Origin: Peribolospora baueri
Taxonomy: Eukaryota > Basidiomycota > Peribolosporomycetes > Peribolosporales > Peribolosporaceae
Assembly: GCA_029717555.1 (NCBI GenBank)
Contig: JAMDHS010000057.1
Coordinates: 62,001-126,000, forward strand
Length of the DNA: 64,000 bases
Direction of reading: 5' to 3'
Each line of letters begins with the position of its first letter. Within the stretch, counting starts at the first letter, position 1. Below the pieces are notes generated by a model, which was not told the DNA's origin, did not search any database, and saw nothing but the letters and a program-made list of their open reading frames with translations. Below are positions 1-10,487 of this stretch, in pieces. The position numbers were made by a program, and so were the translations under genes.

Positions 1-1800
1 TTTGTGCGGGGAAGGCCGGGGAAAGATGGAGAGTGGGTGAATGGCTGGAAGGAAGGAAGGAAAGGTGCTGGCAGCATCGACCAGCTTCTCCACCTCAATC
101 CCCGTCTCCGTCTCCGTCTCCGTGGTGCCCCGCCCCCACGATGGAACGAAGGCGGGGGTGATGGCGACGTCGAGTCGAGTCGAGGGTCGTCGGAGTGCCG
201 TGCCGTGCAGTGCAGCACATCGCTTGCTTGGCCACTCGCGTGCCTGCTCGTCTTTCCGACCCTCCCCTCTCCTCGTCTTGTCTCTTCCTCGCCTTGCCTT
301 GCTTTGCCTCGCCTGGATAGGTGGCCCTCGACAACCGTCTCGGCCACGTCACGGCGGAGGCTGATCGCTGGCAGGAGGATCTCCCCTTCTCTTTGCGTCC
401 TCGCCCCTGGCCAGCTAGCTTGCTGACCAGCGTCCGCCATACCCCCGCAGCAGCTGCGGCCTCCCCGCACGGAATGGGGGCGACGGACGACGCTGGCTGG
501 TTGGTTGGCTTTTCATGCCACGCACGCGACCGGAGGAAGACGGCGGACGGAAGGAAGGAAATGCGGAGATATGGATGGATAGATGGATAGACGGATGGAT
601 AGATGGGTGGAGCAGATAGCCGTACAGGAAGAAGAAGAAGAAGAAGCACGTCCGCATACCATACCGTACAGCACAGACAGACAGTACATACCCGGATGGG
701 GTGCGTGGATAGACGACGTCCCGGTTGGCTGCCCTGCCCTCGCCGGTTGGCTGGCTGGGATTGTTTTCGGTCGGAGAGGAGAGATGGACACACACACATA
801 CCCGATGGGCCGGATATAAGCCAGCGCCTGGTCGAGGCAGACAGCAGACAGCAGACAGCAGAGCAGACAAACGAGCGCCCTGGAGGACCAAGAGAGCGAA
901 CGAGAAGAGGCGAGGCGAGGCGGATTCCCGCGTCCGAGTCGGGGAGAGCGATTCCTTGTCCTTGTCCTTGTCTTGTCCTTGTCCTCGTCCTCGCTCGTCC
1001 TTGTCGTCGCTGACGGCAGAAGAACAACCCCTCTCCGCGCCGTACATCGTTCGACCAAACCCCACCTGCTTGCACAACTGCGCCGCAGACTCACCCACGC
1101 GCTTCACTTCTCTCGCTCCACTACGTCACTACGGGACAGGTCGGGCGGGAGCTTAATAATAATAACTGGCCAGGCAGGCATCGTCGCCAAAGCCAGGGAG
1201 TAGGTCGTCGAGAGTCGGGACAGGTCGGAGCCCCGCATTCTTCTCCACGCACCCCACATCCCCTTCTCCTCGTCGAGCGAGCCTCGTCGGACGGCTGCCG
1301 GAAGCGGTCAGCGCTCACAAAACACCAAAGGAATGCCATCGCGTCTCATCGCCCTTCCTTCCATCCTTGGCCACAGTCCATGGCCGATCTACGCGCTTGT
1401 TCTTCCAACGCCAGCACCCTCCCATCCATCGAGCTCTGTCACAACACAACGCCTACCTGACACCGACCGGAACACCGGCGTTGGTCTCCCACGTGGTCCA
1501 CATCCATCGTCTTGCTCAGTCGCCGCCGCATCGACGTGAACTGTCGTCACGTCACCGCTCGTCTCGTTTCGTCTTGTCGCGTCGCAGAACAACTTGGTTG
1601 ATTGATTTATTCGGTTTAGGGTCCGTAAGTCAGGCTAATAGGGCCTAGAGGGGACACTAACGCGTACATCGTGGAAAAAGAAAGGAACTGCGGTAGTGCG
1701 GGCAGGTCGAAGCGGCGAGTGGGGGAAGGGAGGGGACAGTCAAGTAGGACGAGCACGATATGAGAAAAGCATAGCCCTGGTCGCAGGGGGTGGGTAAGGG
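1..1800. other. Gene-free stretch with simple-sequence tracts
   Basis: I see no supportable coding gene here. Long open frames exist on both strands, but they are low complexity (Arg/Ser/Cys-rich, overlapping in several frames), as expected from GC-rich DNA with simple repeats. Visible tracts are a GGATAGAT-type repeat near 570-607, a CAGACAG repeat near 838-865 and a CTTGTC-type repeat near 953-1000. The stretch could be a long intergenic region or the flank of a gene to the left of the window. Confidence 0.5.
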
Positions 1801-1829
1801 AATCAAAGACTCATATAACTGTGCGGACA

Positions 1830-3550
1830 CACAAAAGTGCCGGTGCAGGGGGTACTTCAGGGATGAGTGACGAGTTGGCAGACCGGTTCGGACAGCGGGT
1901 CAGTTTAGCCCCTATGGAGGATGGAGGGGTCGTTGGGGGGGGGGGAAGGGTCGTAGGAGGGTGGGCGGGGTTCGGGGGAGGCATCTGGACCGCCGGGGCA
2001 GACATATCGGCGGCGAGAAGTGTCGAGGTCGTCGATGTCGAGATCGAGCTGAGAAGCGCCGGAGCCGACACCGAACGAGCGAGAGAAGCGACCAGCGTCC
2101 CTGATAAACCTCGCGGTGAGGATCATGGCTCGGGGGTGGAATAGGAGCGTGTGGAGGTCCTGGGTGGGGAGTCGCCGGGCCGCCAGCTCGTCGCGAAGAG
2201 ACCGTCGCTGCTCTCTCCAGCGCGGGCAGAAGAGGAGGAAGTGAGCTACGGTCTCCGCACGCCCGCACGACGTGCACTTGTCGTCGTCCGCCGCGCGGAC
2301 CCTGTGCAGGTAGCTGGAGAGAGGACAGTGGCCGGATCGTAACTGGACTATCAGCGCAGCGGCGCCTCTCCCCAGGCGAGACAGTGCAGCAAAGGTGGGA
2401 CGTGGCAGCGCATCCCTGCGCAGGTACGCGTACCATGCGCCAGCCAAGCTGGGTCGTAAGCCGAAAGAAGGGCCGGGATCGTTCAGCTTCGCGAGGCGTT
2501 TCCTAGCCGCTTTGGCGGCCGCGGGAGAGCGGGGAAAAGCCGTGAGGAAGGACGAGAGGCTGTCGTCCCAGGGTGATGACAGCAGCCTGACTTGCTCCGC
2601 CGCAGCTGCTTTGGCGGCCGCATCCGCCGCTTCATTGCCGGGTATGCCTTCGTGCCCCGGGCACCACTGAGCATGGATGGCGACCTGGTATTGAAGGCAT
2701 AGCAGCTGAATAGACCGAAGAATGCGGATTAGGATATGCTGGCCTCCGCGGCCACGGGGCGGCGCATCGAGCGCCCGAACGGCCGCCTGGTTGTCCAAGT
2801 GGAGCCAGAGCTCGCGGCCCTGGTTTGACGATTCGGAGCCGGCCCATACCTGCCGAGCCAGATCAAGGGCGAGTAGCACGCCGACTAGCTCCGCCTCGTA
2901 GACTGTACGCCCAGCGGCAGGACCGAGCGATGCCTGAAGGGACAGTCCCACCGCCGGTGCAACCGCGGCCACTCCCACAGCGGGGCAGCCGCTACCATCT
3001 GTTGTGAGCTCGCCGTGAGAGGAGCCATCGGAATAAATGTCTAGTCGAGCGAGAGGGTCGGAGGTGGGCGCGAGATCACGATATAGCCGTCGTGCCGTCG
3101 TCCGCCCGGTCGCAACGTGCGGCCAGACAGACCTCGGGGACCAGGGGGGGGAGGGCGAGGCTACGAACCGCTCCAGATCGAGCGGTAGGCGTGGTGCCAG
3201 CGGACTGTAGGAGCCAGCGCAGCGGACCAGGGCGGGTGGAACGGGTGTCCGGGTGGGCTTGTTTACGTGCAGCGAGCGCTACCGGAATTGACGATGGCCG
3301 TGTGAGAAGCACGACCACCTCCTCTTCGGCAGCGCGTCGAAGGCGAAGGTAGCTATGGCGAAGGTCGTCGTCGAAATAGAGGGCGTTGATCGGCGTGGTG
3401 CAGAATGCACCGAGTAGCGCTCGGGCAGCCAGACGTTGCACCTTGTCGATCTGCTCCGCGTGACCGGACGTCGAGGATCGTGGAAGCCATTGAAGTACAG
3501 CAAAGTCTGTGATCGCTGTGACGTCCCCACGTCGTCCGCTTTTCTCCATC
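1830..3550 (-). mobile_element. 5'-truncated LINE (Tad1/I-like) with RNase H and CCHC-type knuckle
   Basis: This is the 3' part of a non-LTR retrotransposon read on the minus strand. From about 3500 down to 3080, one frame resembles the stretch after the reverse transcriptase (motif QRLAARALLGAF followed by a TTP-like segment). From about 3060 to 1905 a second frame carries an RNase H domain with all four acidic catalytic positions: D in IYSDGS, E in YEAELVGV, D in LHLDNQAAV, and D in GNEAADAAA after PGHEG. A C-x2-C-x7-H-x4-C knuckle follows (CTSCGRAETVAHFLLFC), then a proline-rich tail ending at 1905. The two parts lie in different frames, with a shift near 3080-3110. The reverse transcriptase and ORF1 are absent, so the copy is dead. 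No poly(A) tail or target-site duplication could be fixed, so both ends are approximate. Clade assignment is by motif resemblance only. Confidence 0.82.
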
Positions 3551-4139
3551 ATCGCCATCGCCCATGCCGCAGTCAGACAGACCGCAAGGTGACACCAAAT
3601 CGACGTCATCGTCGTCGTCCGTCGGCGCACTACTGACGCTTCTGAGTGAGCCAAGGCTAGCCCAAGTCGCTTGCTTTCTTCACTTTTGCTCCTCGAATGG
3701 CCAGCGGTGTGTCCGTCAGCTGGCCTTTTATCCGGCCGATGCGCATCGGCGGCCCACACCGACCGACCGATGGCGATCACAGGCGGCGTATCTTCTAATG
3801 ACGCCCGCCTGTCTTCTCCAGCCCTGCCCAGCCCCCTCTTCCAGCCACCCCAGGGACACAGTCCTATCCGAGAATGCTTGCTTGCTCCCCTTTATCTACA
3901 GCCCCGTTCGACGCTATGTTCCCCTTTGCCTCCTCTTCCTCCTTTCACAGACACACTCGACGCTTTTCTTTCTTTTTGCCCCCATCTCTCTCCAAATCGA
4001 CTGGGACGACGCAGTTCTCCTCATTTAGACAAGTAGACACTTTACACTCTAGACTCTAGACTCTAGACTTTACCTCTTTCCTCCCCCGACTCGCCGCCCT
4101 TCTTTCCCTTTCGGCGAGCGAACCGGCAACGGCACCACC
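3551..4139. promoter_or_regulatory. Upstream region of the MFS transporter gene
   Basis: This gap lies between the LINE and the transporter start codon. It is pyrimidine-rich on the plus strand over its last 250 bases, as is common upstream of fungal start codons. A short tandem direct repeat of CTCTAGA/ACTCTAGA units lies at about 4046-4069, about 70 bases before the ATG. No other element is recognised. Confidence 0.35.
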
Positions 4140-7100
4140 ATGTCGCCTTTCTCGAAGAAGCAAGATCAGACCAACGTCTCCCGGACGGAGAACGAGAAGG
4201 CCGACGTCCCTCGGCCGAGGGCGCCGGCGAGGGCTGACTCGTCTGCCGCTTCCGAGCTCGCCCTTCGCAGGACTAGGAGCTCTGCAAGCGGCCTTAGTAG
4301 GGCTGTCACTGGCGGCGGACACGGGCTCACGAGGAAGGGTGCGTGGCGGCGTCTTAACTTTTGGCTTGCTCTCGACGGGCTTGTCTCCCTCCCCCAGTTT
4401 GCAGGTCGCATCCGTCGCCGCGCGTTTATGCGAGATCTAGCTTCTCATGCCCGGTTCATCACTGCATCCGCATGCATTTCTTCTCGGCCTTAACAGGAAG
4501 GTTCCAGTCAAAGACTACCCCGCCCCAGGAGCCCGAGTGGGCCAAGCTGTTCCCGGGCGCATACGACGAGAAGAGGGTCGTCAAGCTCAATGGCACAAAG
4601 CTCAAATGGGCCATTCAGATCATTGCCGGTCTTGCCATTCTGTTGGTTCTTTTTTTTTTTCGTCCGTGTGGCGAGGGGCGAGGGAGAGGACGAGCATTCA
4701 CGCCTTTCGTTGTCGCCTTTCGTCTGGGACTTTTTTTAGTTTCTACGGATATGACCAGGTGAGGCGACATTCGAGCCCGTAGTTCGGCAGGGAAAACTGA
4801 CGTCCGCGCCCATGTCACGACGTCATTTTCACCCTCGATCCGAAGGGTGTCATGTCGGGCGTCAACAATCAGCCCAACTACAAGCGCCTCATGGGAACCG
4901 ACTCGGACCTTCTGTACCCCGGCGCCCGACAGAGTCAGCGTGACTCGGCCGCCATCGGCGGCATCGTTGCCAGTGAGTGAAATTTTCGGCTCAGGTGATG
5001 TTTCGTGGGTTCGGTAGCTCATGCCCTCCCTACAGTCTACTATCTCGGCACCCTCATCGGAGGCCTCCTTGGTGGCTGGCTCGGTGACAAGATCGGCCGC
5101 GTCAAGACCATCCTCTTTGGTTGCGCCTGGGCCGTCCTCGGCGCCGCGCTGCAGAGCTCTGCGCAGAATATCGTTTGGATGATGTTTGCGCGCGTCATCA
5201 GTGAGTCTGCCGAGAGTGGAAGGACGAGACCCGCCTTCGCGCGTGCGCGGACCATGGGACTCCCGCTCACCCAGGACTCTGCTTTCATCATCAGCCGGTG
5301 TTGGCACCGGAAACTTGAACGCCATCGTTCCCGTCTGGACTGCCGAGCTTTCTACACACGATGCCCGCGGCGCCGCTCTCGGCTTCGAGTTCTTCCTTAA
5401 CATCCTTGGGTGCGTGCGTAGTTAGCCCCGCGCGCGTTGGTCATCGGTTCTTTCGGGCCCCCTTTGGCTCATCCCGCGCCTTCCGCCTTCGCCTTCCGCA
5501 GACTCGCCCTAGCCTATTGGATCGAGTACGGCGTGCGCGACAAGAACCCGAGCTTTGCCTGGCGTTTCCCGCTTGCCTTCCAGGAGGTCTTTCTCATCAT
5601 GCTCCTCTTCACCATCCCCTTCTTCCCCGAGTCGCCTCGGTGGCTCGCCAAGGTTCGTCGTCGTCGTCTCCATCATGTTGTCGTGTCGTGTATATGACCG
5701 CAAATGCTGAACTCGCGTTCATGTCGCCGCCCCTGCTGCCTCTATGCAGATGGGAAGGGAAGACGAGGCCCGCCGACTCCTCGCGCGGCTCCGTACCGAG
5801 ACCAATGACGAGGACTCGCTCGAGGTCGAGAACGAGCTGTACGATATCATGGAGGTCGTCGGTAAGTCGCCGGTGCAGCCGTCAGCCTTCCCTCCTTCCT
5901 TATCCCGCCCACCCCGACCCTAATACGCTCGCTTTCCTTCCCTGGCCCCAGAGGTTGAACGTACGGAAGAAGGTAGCAATAACTACATTAAGATGATGAC
6001 CGTCAAAGACGCGTACAACACCCGCCGCCGCGTCTGGCTCACCATATGGCTGCAGATCATGGTCCGTCATCGTCCTCTCCATGGGAAAGCGAGCCAAAAC
6101 GGCGGCAAAAGTCTGACGTTCTGTTTCCCTTTTGTCCCTCACAGCAAGAGCTCGTCGGCATCGGCGTCATCACCGTTTACGCGCCCACCGCCTTCCAGCA
6201 AGCCGGTTACACGTCCCAAACGGCCGATTTGCTCTCCGGCATCAACGTGCGTTTGTTTTTCTTGGGCGAACGTCGTCTTCTTTTCCATTGCCCCCCGCCA
6301 TTCATACCATGGCCTCTTTTGCCGTCTCTGCTGCTCAGGACACCGTCTACGCCTTTTCCGTCCTCATCGCCGTCATCACGTTGGACCGCTACGGACGTCG
6401 AAGTGGGTGGCCTGTCCACCTGGGGATCGCCCACCTTGGACCTTTCAAGCTGATGTGAACTTGGCACACTTTGACAGATACCCTCTACGTGGGAGCCTTG
6501 ATCATGGCTCTCTCTCTCATCATTTGCACTTTCTCCGGAAAGTACTCGCTGCAGTACAACGACATGGGAAACACCGGCGAGAGCAAAAAGGTCAGCCCGA
6601 GCGCTGCTCTTTCGTTCATTCATCACCCGTCGCTGGTAAAAATTGCACACCTCACCGACCGTTCACGTTCTTCTTTCTTCGCCCGTCTCGCTATGCAGTG
6701 GGGGGGAGCCGTCACCTTTGGCATCTTCCTCTACACGTCTACGTTTGGCGCCACGTGGCTAACGGTGCCTTGGCTCTATCCCACGGAAGTGAGTGTGTCT
6801 CGAGGCTCTTTCATGCTCCTCGTTGGGGCTTTGGGCGAACGAATACTGTCAATTGCTGTGGGCGGAAGGGGTCGAGGAGCGACGAGTCGGAGCAACGTCC
6901 CCGTAATCTGGCTGAGGCTGACGCGATGCGATGCGATGCACATTCACCCCCTTCTACCCACTTTCAGATCTTCCCGTTGTCGGTCCGTGCAAAGGGCGGA
7001 GCATACAGCGTCATCGGTTGGTCCATCGGTGAGCGGCTTTGTTGGTCGCAGAGCACACAAGTCTTTCACCAATTGACTTGACTTTGGCGCGGCTTGCCTT

Positions 7101-7797
7101 GTCCGCTCCGCAGGAAATGGCATCGTCACCGAGATCACCCCGTGAGTTCGGGCGGACACTTCCGTCCGTTTCTCCGTTGCGCCCCACTCTTTTTCGGAAG
7201 GTGTGACTGACGGCATGTTCGATCTCTCTTGGCCAATGTTTCAGGTTTCTGTTCAATGCCATCACGTACTGGACCTTCCTCCTGTTCGCATTGCTGAACA
7301 TCTTTTGTCTGCCCTTCGTTTGGGCTTGGTATCCCGAGACGTGAGTCCAGGCTGCGCGGTCCGAATCTCATGACGTCTTCAGTCCGACAGGTCCACGACG
7401 GCGCAGCTGACCTCATCATTTGCTCCACTACCCCCTTCTCTCTTTCCCGTTGCAAGGGCTGGCCGCACGCTCGAGGAGATGGACGTCCTCTTCTCCGGTC
7501 CGCTTTACGTCCCAGCGGCTGAGAAACTCATGCAGGAGATTGAGAACCAGGATCCTGACATTATGGATCGTGCTCGCCGCGGTGACAAGTGCGTCGTCTC
7601 GTCCCTTTTTTTCCGCTCGGCCCTCGTCGCGAGCCTTTTTCAAACGGCACGAGGAACTGACTTTACTTGACTCGACCTTTGTCCTTTCCAGGCGCGCCTT
7701 CGATGCCGCTCTCATCTCCCATCACGAGCGCTCTACGCCTGCCACCCGCCGTAATTCGGCTGATCTCGAGACGGTGCCGACCCCACCATCTGGGTAA
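4140..7797 (+). CDS. Sugar-porter family MFS transporter (18 coding exons)
   Basis: This is a plasma-membrane proton/sugar symporter-type protein of 644 residues, within the usual range or slightly long. Exons: 4140-4338, 4497-4641, 4740-4758, 4846-4972, 5036-5200, 5295-5409, 5502-5652, 5750-5861, 5952-6061, 6145-6246, 6339-6402, 6478-6590, 6699-6788, 6968-7028, 7114-7141, 7245-7340, 7457-7588 and 7692-7797. All phases close and the total is divisible by three. Family marks are FYGYDQGVMSG in the first membrane segment, GGWLGDKIGR in loop 2-3, PESPRWLAK before the central loop, QELVGIGVITVYAPTAF in helix 7, LDRYGRR in loop 8-9, and a cytosolic tail after the last helix. The N-terminus (about 75 residues) is hydrophilic and Ser/Arg-rich. 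Exons of 19 and 28 nt are unusually small. Substrate cannot be predicted; hexose, disaccharide or polyol transporters are all possible. Confidence 0.88.
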
Positions 7798-8466
7798 CAC
7801 TCACGGTGGTTCCGACTCCGAGGCGGCGACACGCTCCCGTGCTGATTAGGCCTAGGAGGCCCGCTCCACAAGCAAGGAGCCGAAGGGCTCCCTCTTTCGT
7901 TTCTCGTTTCTTTCTTGTTCCCCCTACTTTGGCCTTCTTGCCTTTGCTTTCCTTTCGTCCTTGTTCGTCTCCGGTTTATAACTGCGCAGCGCTCGTCCTG
8001 CCTTCCTCGTTGTCCCCCGTTTCCTCGGAGGTGTCTGGTTTTCGGTGTAGATGTTCGACTGCAGTGCCGTCGGAAAGATTCCGGACCGCGACCGCCTCTT
8101 TTGCTCGCTTCGTATTCTTTTTTTCTTTTCATCTGTGGACGTCACTGTGACGCGATGTAGGCAAGTGACAGACGTTTGCAATTGCCAGAGTCCCCGCCGA
8201 CGATCGAGTCCGTTTCGCTTGACCACGGCTGCGGCGAACGAGGCACCGGAGATAAGGAACATGCATATCCGACTTGCCCTCCTCCGCTCGCCTTCCGACG
8301 TCAACGTCGTCATCTCATGTCCTCTGGACGCCTCCTTCCTTCGTCTCTATCGCCCACTCGCCTCGCTGCCACCTTTCCTTTTCGTCGTTCCCTTAGACTA
8401 CACCCGACGACCCTCGTCACCAGCCCCCGCCGCACTCTCCCTGTCGCCACTTGTTGGAGCACCAGC
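7798..8466. promoter_or_regulatory. Intergenic region upstream of the hemerythrin-domain gene
   Basis: These 669 bases lie between the transporter stop and the next start codon on the same strand. They contain CT-rich stretches and no open frame with recognisable content. They presumably hold the 3' UTR of the transporter and the promoter of the next gene. Confidence 0.35.
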
Positions 8467-9535
8467 ATGAGCACCTCCGCTTCCTCGTCGGAGACAGGGA
8501 AGATGTCGATAGAGCAGCTGCGCGAGCAGCGCGCGTGGGACCATTTGGCCACCAGGATGGAGGGCTTTCATAATTACTTCAGGCAGAGCTTCAAGCAGAT
8601 CTACAAGTGAGTCTTGCTTCTCTCTTTTTTCCCCCTCTTTTGCTCGTCCATCCTCGGGCGCACGTGCGCGCGCCGACTGACTGACCGGATCTTCCCTTTC
8701 CTGCCCGTCTCTCTTCTTCTTTTCGCTGTCTCCGCTCGCGCTCGCGGCGACAGCTTCGCGGACAAGTACGAGCGACTAGGTATGGACCTGAACGACTTTC
8801 TTGATTTTGCGGACGACCTGCATCACCATCTGAATGCGCATCATAGCATCGAGGAGGTGAGCTTGGAGCGCGGCGTTGATCGTGCTTCCTTCATCCGGTG
8901 ACACATCAAGTCTGAGCAGGCATCATGTGCCTGACATCCCTGACGATGGCTTTCCAACGCTCTCTCGTCCATTTGGATTTTTCACCGGCCTCGCAGCGCT
9001 ACGTCTTCCCAATGCTCGGCGAGCGAATGCCAGAGTTCAAGCAAGACGGCGGCAGGCATTTGCAAGAACACGCAGAGATCCACGAGGGTGGGTGACGACA
9101 GACGGCGTTCATGACTTTTTGCTTCGATTATGTGTGCGAGGGGGGCAAATTGGTGATCGTGTTTCGAAAATCTGCGCCTGGCTGCTCGCTCATATCTATC
9201 TGTCCCCCCCTTCCTTCACACGTCACTCCCTCCTCGCCGTCAGGCCTGGATCGTTACGCAGAGGTGACCAAATCGGCGCGAAAGGACAACACGGCCTACT
9301 CGCCCGCCAAGCTGCGCGAGGCGATGGACTCTTTTGAGAAGGTCTTGTTCGTTCATCTCGACGCTGAGGTGGAGACCTTGAGAGGCACGAGTGAGTGGCG
9401 CTTTTGGTGCTTGCCGTTCGTCATGAACATTTATACAAGCAATCGCTCAACTCAATTTCTTCGTTTTTGCTCTTCTCCGCCAAAGACATGAAAAAGTACT
9501 GGACGCTGGACGAGCTGCGAAGATTGCCGATGTGA
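8467..9535 (+). CDS. Hemerythrin (HHE) cation-binding domain protein
   Basis: This is a 176-residue protein made of one four-helix hemerythrin-like bundle expected to bind a non-heme di-iron centre. Exons: 8467-8606, 8754-8856, 8997-9087, 9244-9390 and 9486-9535, with consistent phases. Candidate ligands are spaced as in the family: His in GFHNYFRQ, the His/Glu cluster DDLHHHLNAHHSIEE, HLQEHAEIHE, and a final helix with FVHLDAEVETL. The C-terminus MKKYWTLDELRRLPM resembles that of fungal HHE proteins. Biological roles in this family include oxygen/iron sensing and nitrosative or oxidative stress handling; none is shown by the sequence. There is no signal peptide or membrane segment. Confidence 0.85.
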
Positions 9536-10487
9536 CGTGAACGCGTCTTTCTTCTCCTTCCCAGCCGCCAGCGTTCTTTCTTCGCCGGCTGAGCTGCCGC
9601 CGCTTTGCACGTACATATGCGACGCCGATACCGAGGAACTCCGCTTTTCCTTCATCGCTCAGATAGAACGCCAGATATTGCCGAATTCGACCGGCTACGG
9701 TACGTCGAGCTCCTTCCTTGCACCCGGTGCAGATCGCCGCGCTGGAAGCCGGTCTCGTCCGCCCAGTCCTCCTCCTCTGTGGAGGACCCATGGAGCCTGC
9801 GCGAGGGTGGAAGGAGCGGTCAGCATGTGCTGGAGGGGAGAGATCTGCAGCGGCGCATTCAGTTTCGTCCGCCAAGCATGGGGGGGTCGACATCCACAGA
9901 AAGAGAAAGCGCGAACCCGCCAGTAGAACCCAAAAGGAGCAGACCCCGTTCTTGATCATACCAAGACGGTGCGCACCGGGTGCGCGCGACGACCCTCACC
10001 GCCAGTTTTCATGGCGAAAAGACACGCTGAAGAGCGGTTGTGGACCAGAAACATTGTTTCATGGGTCATGCCCGACGCACTAAATGGCTACATGGTTTCG
10101 GCGGTGGCTATGAAACAAAGGTGCCAAATGTGGCTCAAGTAGGTGAGACGTACAGATGACCTAGCAGAGGAACGCGTAAAGCTAAGGGCGGCACGACGGG
10201 CTCGAGCGCGGGGACGACGTTGAGCATCGTCGTGAGAGGGATCGGATCGAAACGTGCCAGTCACTCGGCCGCACGGAAAGTCGAGCACGGCGGGCGAGGC
10301 TGGGACCGTGAACCAATCGCGCTGGCAAAGGGAAAGCACCTCGAAATTCGATGTGCAGCGTGCACGTCGCGCCGCCAGGGGAGGGGGTGCCGACCCGATC
10401 GACCGCCTGAGCCACCTCCCAATCCGTGGAGCGCGGCGGAGAGTCCAAAGGGAAAGGAGAGGAGTAAGATGGGGTCATTTCAAGAGG
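9536..10487. other. Convergent intergenic region
   Basis: This region lies between the ends of two convergent genes. Several overlapping open frames are present (for example 9605-9955 on the plus strand), but none has recognisable domains, splice-consistent partners or a convincing start. I treat it as 3' flanking DNA. Confidence 0.35.

Noticed and set aside
95-1107. Several overlapping open frames of 140-326 codons at the left end
   Set aside because: They overlap on both strands, consist of Arg/Ser/Cys-rich and repeat-derived sequence, and show no domain, splice pattern or convincing start.
9605-9955. Possible extra gene after the hemerythrin-domain gene
   Set aside because: The hemerythrin protein already ends at a conserved-looking C-terminus. 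The open frames beyond it are mutually overlapping and of unrecognised, biased composition.
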